Of a stretch of 56,700 nucleotides of DNA, positions 17,873-27,279 are shown one piece after another. Both the position numbers and the translations under genes were made by a program. Origin of the DNA: Pseudomonadota bacterium (GTDB lineage: Bacteria; Pseudomonadota; Alphaproteobacteria; Rhizobiales; Xanthobacteraceae); the NCBI GenBank assembly GCA_018971625.1, contig JAGXAJ010000021.1:1-56700 (forward strand). The letters are read 5' to 3'. Below the pieces are notes generated by a model, which was not told where the DNA came from, did not search any database, and worked only from the letters and a program-made list of their open reading frames with translations. Every line of letters starts with the position of its first letter. Within the stretch, counting starts at the first letter, position 1.

Positions 17873-18925
17873 TCAAGCCAGCAGCCTCATCGGATCGAAT
17901 GCTTTTTGCTTGAGCTGTTCGAATGTGCATTGCCGCGGCGCCTTATCCGGCCGCCAGCGCAGGATCGAGGTGCCATGGCGAAAGCGCTCGCCGCTGAAAT
18001 GGTCGTAGCAGACCTCGATGACCAGTTTCGGCTGCAGCGGGCACCATTGCGCGGAGCGATCGGTCGACCAGCGGCTGGGACCGCCCGGCGCATTGCCGGT
18101 GAAGCCGGGCTTCGCAATCAGCGGCTCCAGCCGTGCGGTCAGCGCAGCTTTGGCTTCCCGCTTGATCGCCGAGGTAAACCCGACATGGTGCAACAATCCG
18201 GCTTTGTCGTAGAGACCGAGCAGCAACGAACCCACCACTTTCCTGCCAGCCAACTTTTCGCTCGCATAGCGGAAGCCGCCGATCACGCAATCGGCGCTGC
18301 GGAATTTCTTGATCTTCTGCATGCCGTTGCGGTTGCCGGCCTGATAGGGCAGGTCGATGCGCTTGGCGATCATGCCGTCAGATCCACCGCCGGATTGGGC
18401 GAGCCACATAACGGCCGTCGCGTAGCGTGTCGTGGCCGGCGACAGGCGAAACGTCGCCACCGATTTGAACTGGGCTTCGGCAAAGGCTTCCAGCGCCGGC
18501 CGTCGTTTGCGGAGTGGCTGGGACGCCAACTTCTTGTCTGCGGCATTCGCCAGCAGGTCGAACACCAGCAACAGCGCCGGCGTTTCCTGCGATAACTTCT
18601 TGATCCGGCTCGCGGCGGGATGAATTCGCTGCAGCAGCGCATCGAACGAAAAGGTCTTGCCGCGCGGCACCACGATTTCGGTATCGAGAACGAACGACGT
18701 CGCCTTCAGCCGCAACGCAGCGTCGACCAGTTCGGGAAAATAGCGCGCGAGGTCTTCGCCGGATTTGGAACGAAGTCCCACCTTTCGGCGGTCGCGGGAA
18801 ACAAGGCAGCGGAAGCCGTCCCATTTTGGCTCATACTGCCATTCGCCGCCGCGCGGAATCGCGTCAACCGAACGGGCTTCCATCGCTGCCGGTACGGCGG
18901 TTTTCTTCGAACGCGGAGATCGCAA
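17873..18925 (-). CDS. Stand-alone ATP-dependent DNA ligase (LigC/LigD-ligase type)
   Basis: It seals DNA nicks through a lysine-AMP intermediate. The 350-aa product has motif I YEPKWDGFRCLV with the adenylated Lys34, motif III-like SFVLDTEIV, motif IV GSDGMIAKR, motif V KIKKFRSADCVIGGF and a C-terminal OB-fold (EVCYDHFSGERFRHGTSILR). No polymerase or nuclease domain is attached, so it is LigC-like, not full LigD. TTG at 18925 is taken as start because AAAGG lies 6 bases upstream; the next ATG would be residue 15. It is convergent with folC. No ku gene is in the window; the enzyme may act in base-excision or end-joining repair. Confidence 0.85.
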   Translation of the reverse strand: MRSPRSKKTAVPAAMEARSVDAIPRGGEWQYEPKWDGFRCLVSRDRRKVGLRSKSGEDLARYFPELVDAALRLKATSFVLDTEIVVPRGKTFSFDALLQRIHPAASRIKKLSQETPALLLVFDLLANAADKKLASQPLRKRRPALEAFAEAQFKSVATFRLSPATTRYATAVMWLAQSGGGSDGMIAKRIDLPYQAGNRNGMQKIKKFRSADCVIGGFRYASEKLAGRKVVGSLLLGLYDKAGLLHHVGFTSAIKREAKAALTARLEPLIAKPGFTGNAPGGPSRWSTDRSAQWCPLQPKLVIEVCYDHFSGERFRHGTSILRWRPDKAPRQCTFEQLKQKAFDPMRLLA

Positions 18926-18964
18926 GGCGGGCCTTTCAGTGCCTACACATGTCCTCTCAACGCA

Positions 18965-18989
18965 AGCGGCCGGCTATTCGCCGGCCGCT
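18965..18989 (-). terminator. GC-rich hairpin after trxA
   Basis: AGCGGCCGGC and GCCGGCCGCT form a perfect 10-bp stem around a 5-base loop, 26 bases after the trxA stop. On the minus strand it is followed by TTGCGTT, a weak T tract, so termination is likely but not certain. Confidence 0.55.
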
Positions 18990-19015
18990 GAAGCAAATTA
19001 ATATCTCGAAACCGG

Positions 19016-19336
19016 TCAGACCGCAGCGGTGATCCACTGCTGCAGCTTCTGCTTCGGGGCCGCGCCAACCTGACGCGAGGCCATTTCGCCACCCTTGAAG
19101 ATCATCAGGGTCGGGATCGACATCACGCCGTATTTCGAGGCCGTCTTCGGGCTCTCGTCGACGTTCAGCTTGACGATCTTGACCTTGTCGCCCATCGCGC
19201 CGGAAATCTCGTCGAGCGCGGGTGCGATCGTGCGGCAGGGCCCGCACCATTCGGCCCAGAAATCGACGACCACCGGCCCGGTCGCCTTCAGCACTTCGGC
19301 TTCGAAATTGGCGTCAGAAACCTTGCCAACGGCCAT
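19016..19336 (-). CDS. trxA: Thioredoxin 1
   Basis: A dithiol-disulfide oxidoreductase (106 aa) that reduces ribonucleotide reductase, peroxiredoxins and other cytoplasmic proteins. The active site is WAEWCGPCR with Cys31 and Cys34, and the cis-proline is in MSIPTLMIFKGG. The start at 19336 is set by GAGGT about 8 bases upstream; the open frame extends farther without family similarity. It lies downstream of addA, as in many alphaproteobacteria, separated by an 80-base dispersed repeat. Confidence 0.96.
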   Translation of the reverse strand: MAVGKVSDANFEAEVLKATGPVVVDFWAEWCGPCRTIAPALDEISGAMGDKVKIVKLNVDESPKTASKYGVMSIPTLMIFKGGEMASRQVGAAPKQKLQQWITAAV

Positions 19337-19467
19337 GGAATACCTCGTTCGGTTTGAAAGGAGGGCGCGGACTAAGAATCGCGCCTGACATGATAAAGCC
19401 AACCTATGAACGCGACCTCGCCGGGTCAAGCTCGGTCACGCCGGCTTGGCAGGATGGTTGACTTGTT

Positions 19468-19547
19468 GTTTTGACGCGCTTTCTTCACGCGAACCGGATT
19501 CCACCCACGGATCAAGTCCGAGGGCATGCTTCGCTCGAAAACGCTAT
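19468..19547 (+). repeat. 80-bp dispersed repeat, copy 1 (3' end of addA)
   Basis: It shares 73 of 80 positions with 53741-53820 (aligned by hand, no gaps). Its ends carry inverted words (GCGYTTTC near the left, GAAAACGC near the right). It resembles a family I remember as abundant in Bradyrhizobium chromosomes. The last bases overlap addA: the addA TAG (19544-19546 read on minus) falls inside the repeat. Confidence 0.85.
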
Positions 19548-22500
19548 AGCGCAGCGTCCAGCATGGGGGCTGAAATCTCCATCAATTCAGGAGTTTCGGT
19601 CCATAATAGCGCGGCGCGGACCGGCCGGTCCGGATAGAGCTTGCCCAGCACCGCGCGGTACAGCGCGAGCTGCCGGACATAGCCGCCAGGCGCCTCGGCG
19701 GTCGCCGTCGGCGGGGCATGGTTGGTCTTGAAATCGACGATCAGGACCTTGTCCGGCGTCACCACCAGCCGGTCGATTTGCCCGGAAACCAGCGCCGGGG
19801 GTCGTCCTGGCCACGCCAGCCGACCCACGATCGAGACCTCGGCGCGGCTGCCGGGCGCGAACACCTCGGCAAACCCTGGATCAGCGATCAGATCCAGTGT
19901 GTCCTTGGCGAGCGCTGCGCGCTCGGCGTCGGTCCAGTCCGCGGCGTTGCGGCCGAGATAGCGTTCCACGGCGTCCTGCCGTCGCGCGGCTTCGATGTCG
20001 GGCAGCGATTGCAGCAGGCGATGCACCAGCGTGCCGCGCTGCAAGGCCCGCACGCGCTGGCGGACCGATTCGCCTGATCGGGCGCGAAGGTCCTGATCCT
20101 CGGTCGGGTCGGAAGGGCGCAGCAAATTGTCGGCGGGGGCTTCCGGCAGCGCGGCGGCACGAAGCCACGACGGCAGCACGACCGGCGCTGAGGTCTCGGG
20201 CGTTACTGCATCGGATGCGACCGTAGCGGCATGTTCAAGCCGCGAATAGCGTTTGACCCTGCCATCGGCGGCCTCGAACTCCTGCACCCGCAATCCGGAA
20301 TTGGTCAACCCCTTGTCGATCAGGTCGTACCAGGACAGCGGGCGAATACCGTTCCGGTTGCCGGGCAGGCAGCCGCCGACGATCAGCCGGTCGGCCGCGC
20401 GGGTCATTGCCACATAGAGCAGCCTTCGATATTCATCCTCGGTGTCGTCGAGCATCTTTTGACGCGCCGCGGCTACGGCTGCCGGATCGTCGGCCTTGCG
20501 GCCGGCCCAGACGGTGACGCCCGGCGCGTTGGGTGACGCATTGCCCTGCGGCAGATGGATCAGCCGCAGCCGCTGCGTATCCGAAGGTGAAGTCGTGGTG
20601 TCCACGAGGAACACCACCGGCGCTTCCAGGCCTTTGGCGCCATGCACGGTCATCACGCGAACCTCATCGCGCGAGATTTCCATGTCGCGCTTGACCTCGG
20701 TGTCGGCGGCGCGCAGCCATGCCATGAAACCTTGCAGCGAGGCCGGCGCCTTGCGCTCATAGGACAGCGCGAGTTCGAGGAATTCATCGAGCGCGTCGGT
20801 CGCCTCATGGCCAAGCCGCTTGAGGATTCGCGCGCGGCCGCCGTCGCCGCCCAGCAGCCAGGCATAGAAGGCGAACGGCGTCTCGATGATGAAGCGGCGT
20901 TCGCAGGCTTCCAGACGTCGCAGGGCGCTGCCGAATTTGTCCGACGACGTCGCGGCGTGATCACCAAGCGCCCGGCGCAGTGATCCCTTGCGTTGCCAGG
21001 CCAGAGTGAACAGGTCGTCGTCGTCGAGCCTGAACAGCGGGCTCTTCAGCGCCACCGCGAGTGCGAGATCGTCTTGCGGCAACAGCAGCGCATCCGCCAG
21101 ATTCATCAGGTCGATGATCGCGATGTGCTCTGTGAGTTTCAGGCGATCAGCGCCAGCTACAGGAATGTTCGCATGCTTTAGTGCCTGGATCACCGCATCG
21201 AACGCATTTCCGCGCCGGCGTACCAGCACCAGCATGTCGCCATAGCGCAGCCGCCGGCGCGCACCGATGCTGCCTGTCATGGTGCCGCGCTTCATCAGCG
21301 ACTTGATCTCGGCCTGGATACGCTTCGCCAGTTTGACCTCGGGGCTGGTCTCCGATACCGCATCGAACGGCGCGCGCCAGCCTTCAAGATCCTGCTTGCC
21401 GTCGGGCAGTTGCGGTTCCCAGAGATCAATCAGGTCGGGGCCGGCATCTTCCAGCGAATGGTGAACGGGATAGCCGTTCTCGCGAGCATGAATACTGCTG
21501 TAGATCGCTTCGTCGCGAAACACATGGTCGACCGATTGCAGGATCGCCGGTCCCGAGCGGAACGAATAGGTGAACGACAGCGGATCGAATTTCAGTCCGG
21601 CGTCCTCAAATTTCTTCTTCAGCGCCCGGCGGCGCAGATCGAATTCATGCGGAGCCGCGCCCTGGAACGAGAAGATCGATTGCTTCTCGTCGCCGACCGC
21701 GAACACCGTGCGCACCACGCCGTCGCGCGCGCCGGCGCCGGAGGTGAATTCGGAGATGATGTGCGTGACGATGTCCCATTGCCTTGGGCTGGTGTCTTGC
21801 GCCTCGTCAATCAGCACGTGATCGACGCCGCGGTCGAGCTTGTAATGCACCCAGCCTGAAGCGCCGCCGTCGAGCATTGCGAGCGTCTTGTCGATCAGAT
21901 CGTCGAAGTCGAGCAGGCCGCGCTCCTGCTTCTCGCGGCGATAGTTTGCGGCCGCGGCGGTCGCGATATAGAGCAGCGCCTGGCTGCGGTCGCGCGTCGT
22001 CACGGCCCGGCGGCGCTCGATCAGCAAGCCGATGCGCAGGCTTTCCTGTTCGAACGATCGCGCCAGCGCCGGGTTGGCGTCGGCGAACTTCTTGGTCAAA
22101 ACCGATTTGCGCAACGTGCGATCGGTATCGGTGAGAAAGACGGCGAGATAGTCGTCGACCTGTGTCGCGCCGGTGGAAAGCAGCGCCTCTCGCAGCCGCG
22201 CGGCCTGGTCCTGATCGGACTTGTTGCCGGTATCCAGAGCGGTCGCGATCGCTGCCCAACGCGAGCTTGGCAGATGCGGCCCGTCGACGATCTCGCGTTC
22301 GACATCCCCGATCCGATCATTGGCATCGACGCCGAGCGCGGCCGATACCTGTGCAGCCGCCACATCGGCGCTGCCGGCATTGTTGGTCCACGCCATGAAG
22401 TGATCGCGGCTGAGGCACGCCTCGCGCACCACGTCCTTGAAGGTAACGTCGGTGGCGCTGGCCATCGCAATGTTGAGCGCGCGGCCCGCGGCGCTGTCGG

Positions 22501-23026
22501 GATCGCGTGCGGCGTCGAGCAGCACCGCAAGGTTGGCGCGCTCCATCATCTCGGTCTGGTCGCGCTCGTCGAGTACCGCAAAGCGCGCCGGCACATTAGC
22601 CTCGAACGGGAATTGCTGCAGCAGCCGGGTGCAAAGCGCGTGGATGGTCTGCACTTTCAGCCCGCCCGGAGTCTCCAGCGCGGAGGCGAACAATTCGCGG
22701 GCGCGCATCCGCATACGCGTATTCGAATTCGCAAGACCGACTTCGCGGATCGCGTCGTCCAGCGCGGCGTCGTCGAGCGTGACCCAGTGGCCGAGCGTCG
22801 AAAACACCCGCTCTGCCATGTTGGCGGCGGCCGCCTTGGTGAAGGTGATGCAGAGGATCTTTTCCGGCGGCACGTTATCGAGCAACAGCCGGATGACGCG
22901 CTGCACCAGCACATGGGTCTTGCCGGAGCCGGCGTTCGCCGACACGAAGGCGGACGAAGCCGGATCGGACGCGCGCGCCTGGGTATCGCGCACGGCATTC
23001 GGAATCTTGCGCGGGGCTTTCACCAT
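19544..23026 (-). CDS. addA: Double-strand break repair helicase-nuclease AddA
   Basis: The AddAB helicase-nuclease resects DNA ends and loads RecA, replacing RecBCD in alphaproteobacteria. The 1160-aa product carries Walker A SANAGSGKTHVLVQR (about residues 29-43), ITFTKAAAANMAERV, Walker B DHVLIDEAQDTSPRQWDIV, helicase motifs VMTVHGAKGLEAPVV and YVAMTRAADRLIVGG, and a C-terminal RecB-like nuclease (GQIDRLV, VLIVDFKTNH). The ATG at 23026 overlaps the addB stop (ATGGTGA), indicating coupled translation. The stop codon lies in a dispersed repeat, so the natural C-terminus may have been altered slightly. Confidence 0.96.
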   Translation of the reverse strand: MVKAPRKIPNAVRDTQARASDPASSAFVSANAGSGKTHVLVQRVIRLLLDNVPPEKILCITFTKAAAANMAERVFSTLGHWVTLDDAALDDAIREVGLANSNTRMRMRARELFASALETPGGLKVQTIHALCTRLLQQFPFEANVPARFAVLDERDQTEMMERANLAVLLDAARDPDSAAGRALNIAMASATDVTFKDVVREACLSRDHFMAWTNNAGSADVAAAQVSAALGVDANDRIGDVEREIVDGPHLPSSRWAAIATALDTGNKSDQDQAARLREALLSTGATQVDDYLAVFLTDTDRTLRKSVLTKKFADANPALARSFEQESLRIGLLIERRRAVTTRDRSQALLYIATAAAANYRREKQERGLLDFDDLIDKTLAMLDGGASGWVHYKLDRGVDHVLIDEAQDTSPRQWDIVTHIISEFTSGAGARDGVVRTVFAVGDEKQSIFSFQGAAPHEFDLRRRALKKKFEDAGLKFDPLSFTYSFRSGPAILQSVDHVFRDEAIYSSIHARENGYPVHHSLEDAGPDLIDLWEPQLPDGKQDLEGWRAPFDAVSETSPEVKLAKRIQAEIKSLMKRGTMTGSIGARRRLRYGDMLVLVRRRGNAFDAVIQALKHANIPVAGADRLKLTEHIAIIDLMNLADALLLPQDDLALAVALKSPLFRLDDDDLFTLAWQRKGSLRRALGDHAATSSDKFGSALRRLEACERRFIIETPFAFYAWLLGGDGGRARILKRLGHEATDALDEFLELALSYERKAPASLQGFMAWLRAADTEVKRDMEISRDEVRVMTVHGAKGLEAPVVFLVDTTTSPSDTQRLRLIHLPQGNASPNAPGVTVWAGRKADDPAAVAAARQKMLDDTEDEYRRLLYVAMTRAADRLIVGGCLPGNRNGIRPLSWYDLIDKGLTNSGLRVQEFEAADGRVKRYSRLEHAATVASDAVTPETSAPVVLPSWLRAAALPEAPADNLLRPSDPTEDQDLRARSGESVRQRVRALQRGTLVHRLLQSLPDIEAARRQDAVERYLGRNAADWTDAERAALAKDTLDLIADPGFAEVFAPGSRAEVSIVGRLAWPGRPPALVSGQIDRLVVTPDKVLIVDFKTNHAPPTATAEAPGGYVRQLALYRAVLGKLYPDRPVRAALLWTETPELMEISAPMLDAAL

Positions 23027-26000
23027 TCCGGGAGCCCGAGGCCGCCGGCCGCGGACCATTCCTTGATCCGCGCGAGGTCGTCATAGCTGCCGTAGCGGTT
23101 CGACCACATCGACAGATTCAGCGAGGTGTAGCCTTGCGCTTCGTCCTCGAAAGCGCGGATCAGTTTTTCGAGCTCCTGCCGTGCATGATCGGCGGCGGCA
23201 TCGGGCGCCTGCGGCGTATCGCTTTTATTGATCTTCAGCTCCAGCGGCTTCTGTTCGCCGGGCGGATTGTTGCCGCTGAGCCGGACGTAACTGAATTCTC
23301 CGATCGAGCTTCCCGCGGGGATATTCTCAAACCCGCCCTCGCGCAGGATCGCCGCCTCCAGCGTCAATTGCGGCGACAGTCCCATGCGGACCTGCTTGCC
23401 GGTTGGCGGCTGCCCGGTCTTGTAGTCGAGGATCGCGTAGCGGCCGTCCCGGCGGTGTTCGATCCGGTCGGCGCGCGCCGACAGCACGAAGTTGCGTTCA
23501 TTGCCGAGTCTAATGGAAATTTCACCCCGAATCTCGGCAGCGATGGCGGTAATGTCGGGGCGCCGGCCGGTTTCCCATCCGGCAAACCATTCCGCGATGC
23601 GCTTGAATCGCGGCCACCACAGCGCGCGCGCTTCGGGCCGCTCCATCAGCGGCGCGAAATATTTCTCGCCGATCGCGCGCAATACCATCGCGGGATGAGC
23701 CGGCAGCGCTGTCGCATAGCTTTGCGTGAATTCGCCGAGCGCATTATGGATCGCCGATCCCCGGTCGGCCGCCGACAGCGGCATATCCACGGGATCGAGC
23801 GGCTCGAGCTTCAATATATGTTTGGCGTAGATCGTGTAGGGATCGCGCAGCCAGTCCTCGATTGCGGTCACCGACAATTTCAGCGGCCGCGCCGCGCGCG
23901 GCGGCTTCGGCGCAGGCTGCTTGACCGGCTTGATCTGGTCCGGACGATCGAGTTCGCCGGCGTAGCGGACGTAGTGTTCGCCGGCCGTGATCGCGGCCCT
24001 CCAGCGTTCGTCGCCCGCGACCGCTTCCAGCCGGTGCAGGAAGCGCGAGGCCACCGCGGGCGCGCCGCCGACCTTGGCGGCATGGCTGAGGATCACGTCT
24101 TTCGCACCAAGCAACTGTGCGAAATCGTGCGCCGACAAGCCGATGCGCCGTTCCGGCAGATCGAGGCCGAGCGCATGCCGCATCGGTCGGCTCAGCCAGG
24201 GATCGATCCGTGGCGCCGGCGGCCAGGCGCCTTCGACCAGACCGCCGAGAATGACGCGGTCGGATTGCGTCAGTCGGGCCTCCAGCGGGCCGTAGATCCG
24301 CAATTGGGCGTGCGCCACTTCTGGCCGCCGCACCACGCGGTCGCCGAACGCGGTCTGGAAAACTAACGGATAATCGCCGAGCGCGACCGTCAAGCCGCTC
24401 GATGCGCCTTCGTCGAGCAGATCGTCGAAGGCGGAGGCCAGCACCAATCCCTGATGGCCTTCGAAAGCGAGCGCCGTTCCATGCTCATCGCGCGACAATT
24501 CGGTCAGCACGTTGCGGTGCTGTTCGGCAAGTGCGGTGAAATCCTGCTGGCCTGATGCGGCAAGGTTTTCGAGCGGTGCGATGGCCGCTTGCAGCATGCC
24601 GATCAGCCGTTGCGCGTTCTCGAGCTGATCGTCACCTACCTTGGTCCGCAGTTCGGAGCCGTGCAGCGAGGATGGCTCCTTGCGTTTGAGCTTGGCGAGT
24701 TCATCCCGAAAACGACCGAAGTCCCGCTTGAGGCCAATGCTGCCGGCCTGTGGACGCGTGCCGCGCAGCAGCACCAGTTCCAAGGTCTGGATGGCGCGAC
24801 GGAAGGCGCCCTCCCGGTCGCCGAGCCGGCACAGCGGATGTTTCAATAGCGCCAGCAAGGTCGGCGGCTCGAACTGGTTGGCCACCGTCTCGGCCGCGAG
24901 CCGCGCGAAAATTCCTGCCGAGACGTCCATCAGCGAATCGCCGCCGGAATCGTCGAACAGCAGGTTCCAGCGTCCGAGCGCGGCCATCACCCGCCGCGCC
25001 AGCGCGCGGTCTGGCGTCACCAGCGCGGCCGATTTTTTCAGATGTCGCGCCTCACGCATCGCAATCGCAATCGCGAGCGCCTCCATCTCGGGGTTTGCGG
25101 CCTGGATCACGGCAAGGTCTTGCATGCCGGCCGCGACGCGCTCGGCGATTTCGGGCTGCGCGAGCCTTTGATGCCATTGTGCTGACGCGTTCGAGGGCCG
25201 CATCGCTTCGGAGGCCAGTATTTCGCGTCCATGTGGCGCGACTTCGCCGAGAATCTCGACATCGCTGCGCTTGATGCCGAAGCGTTGCAGCATCGCATGC
25301 ATCGCAAATTGCGGATGATTGGAGGATGGAGGCTTGGCGAATTGGCCGTCGGCGCCTTTGATGCCGCCGATCGATTGCCAGGCATCCTCATCGAGATCGG
25401 TATCGAGTCCCGGCAGCACCACCGCGCCGTTGGAAAGCTTGGCAACCGCGTGCAGGAATTTTGCGGTGACCGGCATCGAGCCGGTCGAGCCCGCCGCAAT
25501 CACCGGGCCGTCATGATCCGCGGTCAGCCGCGCGGCTTCCGCCTCGATCAAGAGATCGCGCCGCGCCGCCGGCTCGATTCTGCCATATGTCCTGAGGATC
25601 TCCGGCCAGAATTGGCGCGCGATGCCGAGGAATTCGAGCGTGAGCTGCCAGTATTTATCGAGCGCGTCCGGCACCAGCCCGTCGAGCGCGCTCCACTCCA
25701 CCTTGCGCGTGACCATGTCGTCCATCAGCCGCGCCAGATCGTCGGCGAGCGCCAGCGTCGAGTCGGGACCACCAAGCACCAGCGGCGCCTGTGTCGGATC
25801 GCGCGGCCGGATCCGTTTGGCCCACAACGCGATCAATTGCGCCAGCAGCAGGCGCCGCCGCAAGCCGTCCATGGCTGGCGGGATCTCCAGCGCGGCGAGC
25901 GCAGGCGTGGCGGCTTGCGCGAACGCCAGTTCATCCTCGTCGATATCGCCGAGCGCGACGATGCGAGGCAGGATTGCGGCGTCGCTCGCGAGCTCGTCGA

Positions 26001-26175
26001 GAAAGATCTCCCGCGCCATGCGCCCGGCGCGTCGCGTCGGCAGATACAGCGTTGCCCGCGCTAGCCTTTCGGGATTCGCGCGAACCTCAAATCCCTCAAC
26101 CAGCCGGCCGTCGACCAGCGCGGCGATCACGCTGCGCAGGAACGGCACGGACAAGGGAACGCTGAAGACGCGCAT
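23020..26175 (-). CDS. addB: Double-strand break repair protein AddB
   Basis: The partner of AddA; it contributes a second nuclease and, in the family, Chi recognition. The 1051-aa length suits the alphaproteobacterial form. The N-terminus (VRANPERLARATLYLPTRRA) is the inactivated helicase-like part, and the C-terminus holds the PD-(D/E)XK nuclease core YAILDYKTGQPPTGKQVRMG with a later LELK segment. It reads directly into addA with a short overlap. The 26176-26351 upstream region contains a strong terminator for the gene on its other side, so addB has its own promoter there. Confidence 0.95.
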   Translation of the reverse strand: MRVFSVPLSVPFLRSVIAALVDGRLVEGFEVRANPERLARATLYLPTRRAGRMAREIFLDELASDAAILPRIVALGDIDEDELAFAQAATPALAALEIPPAMDGLRRRLLLAQLIALWAKRIRPRDPTQAPLVLGGPDSTLALADDLARLMDDMVTRKVEWSALDGLVPDALDKYWQLTLEFLGIARQFWPEILRTYGRIEPAARRDLLIEAEAARLTADHDGPVIAAGSTGSMPVTAKFLHAVAKLSNGAVVLPGLDTDLDEDAWQSIGGIKGADGQFAKPPSSNHPQFAMHAMLQRFGIKRSDVEILGEVAPHGREILASEAMRPSNASAQWHQRLAQPEIAERVAAGMQDLAVIQAANPEMEALAIAIAMREARHLKKSAALVTPDRALARRVMAALGRWNLLFDDSGGDSLMDVSAGIFARLAAETVANQFEPPTLLALLKHPLCRLGDREGAFRRAIQTLELVLLRGTRPQAGSIGLKRDFGRFRDELAKLKRKEPSSLHGSELRTKVGDDQLENAQRLIGMLQAAIAPLENLAASGQQDFTALAEQHRNVLTELSRDEHGTALAFEGHQGLVLASAFDDLLDEGASSGLTVALGDYPLVFQTAFGDRVVRRPEVAHAQLRIYGPLEARLTQSDRVILGGLVEGAWPPAPRIDPWLSRPMRHALGLDLPERRIGLSAHDFAQLLGAKDVILSHAAKVGGAPAVASRFLHRLEAVAGDERWRAAITAGEHYVRYAGELDRPDQIKPVKQPAPKPPRAARPLKLSVTAIEDWLRDPYTIYAKHILKLEPLDPVDMPLSAADRGSAIHNALGEFTQSYATALPAHPAMVLRAIGEKYFAPLMERPEARALWWPRFKRIAEWFAGWETGRRPDITAIAAEIRGEISIRLGNERNFVLSARADRIEHRRDGRYAILDYKTGQPPTGKQVRMGLSPQLTLEAAILREGGFENIPAGSSIGEFSYVRLSGNNPPGEQKPLELKINKSDTPQAPDAAADHARQELEKLIRAFEDEAQGYTSLNLSMWSNRYGSYDDLARIKEWSAAGGLGLPEW

Positions 26176-26299
26176 CGGCTTCCTGATTCGGGACTCCCTG
26201 TATCATGCACGCGGGGGGCGCGCGCGGGGACCTGCAATGGTATTAAGGGATAATCGTGTCCCTGTCCCGCTTCAGCTCTGCGCCCGGGAGAACAAATTC

Positions 26300-26328
26300 A
26301 AAAAGCCCCGGCGTCGTCGGGGCTTTTT
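26300..26328 (-). terminator. Rho-independent terminator upstream of addB
   Basis: AAAAAGCCCCG and CGGGGCTTTTT form an 11-bp stem with a 7-base loop. Read on the minus strand it is followed by the T-rich TTTTTGAATTTG, so it ends transcription of the small gene at 26352-26594; the symmetric A/T arms could also stop plus-strand transcription. Confidence 0.88.
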
Positions 26329-26351
26329 GTTTCTCTCAATCTCTCTCGGAT

Positions 26352-26594
26352 TTATTTCGTCAGCAAGCGCGCGAGTTGGCTGGTCGCCCCCGAGCAGCGA
26401 ACTTCATCGATCCGCCTGGCAAGCAGAATCGCGCCAGCTTTGAGCATTTCGATTTTCTGTTTCTCCGGGTGGGCGTCCTCAAGTTCTGCAATTTGCTTGT
26501 TAAAGACGGCCAACTCAGCATGGAGCCTGTGGAGCTCTTCGCTATCTCGATAGGTTTCAGGCTGGATTGTTTTCCGGACTCGTTGCGTGCGCAT
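26352..26594 (-). CDS. Small hypothetical protein (80 aa)
   Basis: I do not recognise this gene. The product is highly charged and mostly helical: MRTQRVRKTIQPETYRDSEE, then LHRLHAELAVFNKQIAELED, which may be a short coiled coil, and the tail ARRIDEVRCSGATSQLARLL. The ATG at 26594 is chosen because GGGGGGAAG lies just upstream; the frame is open farther upstream but looks non-coding. A strong terminator follows 24 bases after the stop, which supports a real transcription unit. Confidence 0.6.
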   Translation of the reverse strand: MRTQRVRKTIQPETYRDSEELHRLHAELAVFNKQIAELEDAHPEKQKIEMLKAGAILLARRIDEVRCSGATSQLARLLTK

Positions 26595-26800
26595 CGGCTT
26601 CCCCCCCAATTGCGTCACGCCTTTGTGAGTAAGGTTTGTGGCGGTATTTCGAAAGAGAACGCACGGACTCATGACTTCTTTTGGGTTTTGGGCCGGATAA
26701 CCGGGCTTGGCAACATTCAGCAAAAGCTGGGGGCCATTGCAGGAGGGCGGCCATGCGATTCGAAAGGTCGATCGGGCGCGGTCCGTGAGCCAAAGGCGCG

Positions 26801-27160
26801 TCAGCCGCAATTCCAGATCGGCCCGATCGGAGTCCGCGTCCAGCACGGACCGAAGCTGCCGCCATTGTAGCGGCCGCCGGCGAAGCCCGGCCGGCCGAAA
26901 TAGTGCCAATTACCGTCGTACCAGTAATATTGCGGTACCGGGTCGATGTACCACGGTCGCCGCTCGGTCTTCGCCAGCCGCCGCATCGCGTCTTTCTGGG
27001 CGTAGAGCGGCAGGCTGTTGCTCAGCGGCTGTACATATCCCGGCAGGAAGCCATAGCCGTGCCAGCGCGACGCTGGCCGCCTGTGTACCGGCGCGGCCGT
27101 CGCGCCGACCGACAGCAGCGAGAGAACGAGAGCAAGTGATAGACACGCCAGTCGTGACAT
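26801..27160 (-). CDS. Hypothetical secreted protein
   Basis: A 119-aa protein with a clear signal peptide (SRLACLSLALVLSLLSVGATA, cleavage likely before APVHRR). The mature part is rich in Tyr, Trp, Pro and Gly (PVPQYYWYDGNWHYFG) and ends FGPCWTRTPIGPIWNCG, where two cysteines could pair. I recall similar short exported proteins as common and uncharacterised in Bradyrhizobium. The ATG at 27160 follows GGTGAG. It stands alone between two other accessory genes; function unknown. Confidence 0.72.
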   Translation of the reverse strand: MSRLACLSLALVLSLLSVGATAAPVHRRPASRWHGYGFLPGYVQPLSNSLPLYAQKDAMRRLAKTERRPWYIDPVPQYYWYDGNWHYFGRPGFAGGRYNGGSFGPCWTRTPIGPIWNCG

Positions 27161-27279
27161 GGACTCACCATAGACAGCCACGTGGGGGAACGCCATTCAA
27201 ATCCGGGTACAGCAATGTTTGCGGTCGGAGCGGACCAGCAGTCGAATCCACGTTCGTTGCCGAATGATCGCAGGCGTCG

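Noticed and set aside
17828..18595. Plus-strand open frame of 255 codons
   Set aside because: Antisense to the ATP-dependent ligase, whose motifs I-V are intact.
26352..26909. Longer version of the small orphan gene (start at 26909)
   Set aside because: Upstream residues look translated from non-coding DNA and the ribosome site favours 26594.
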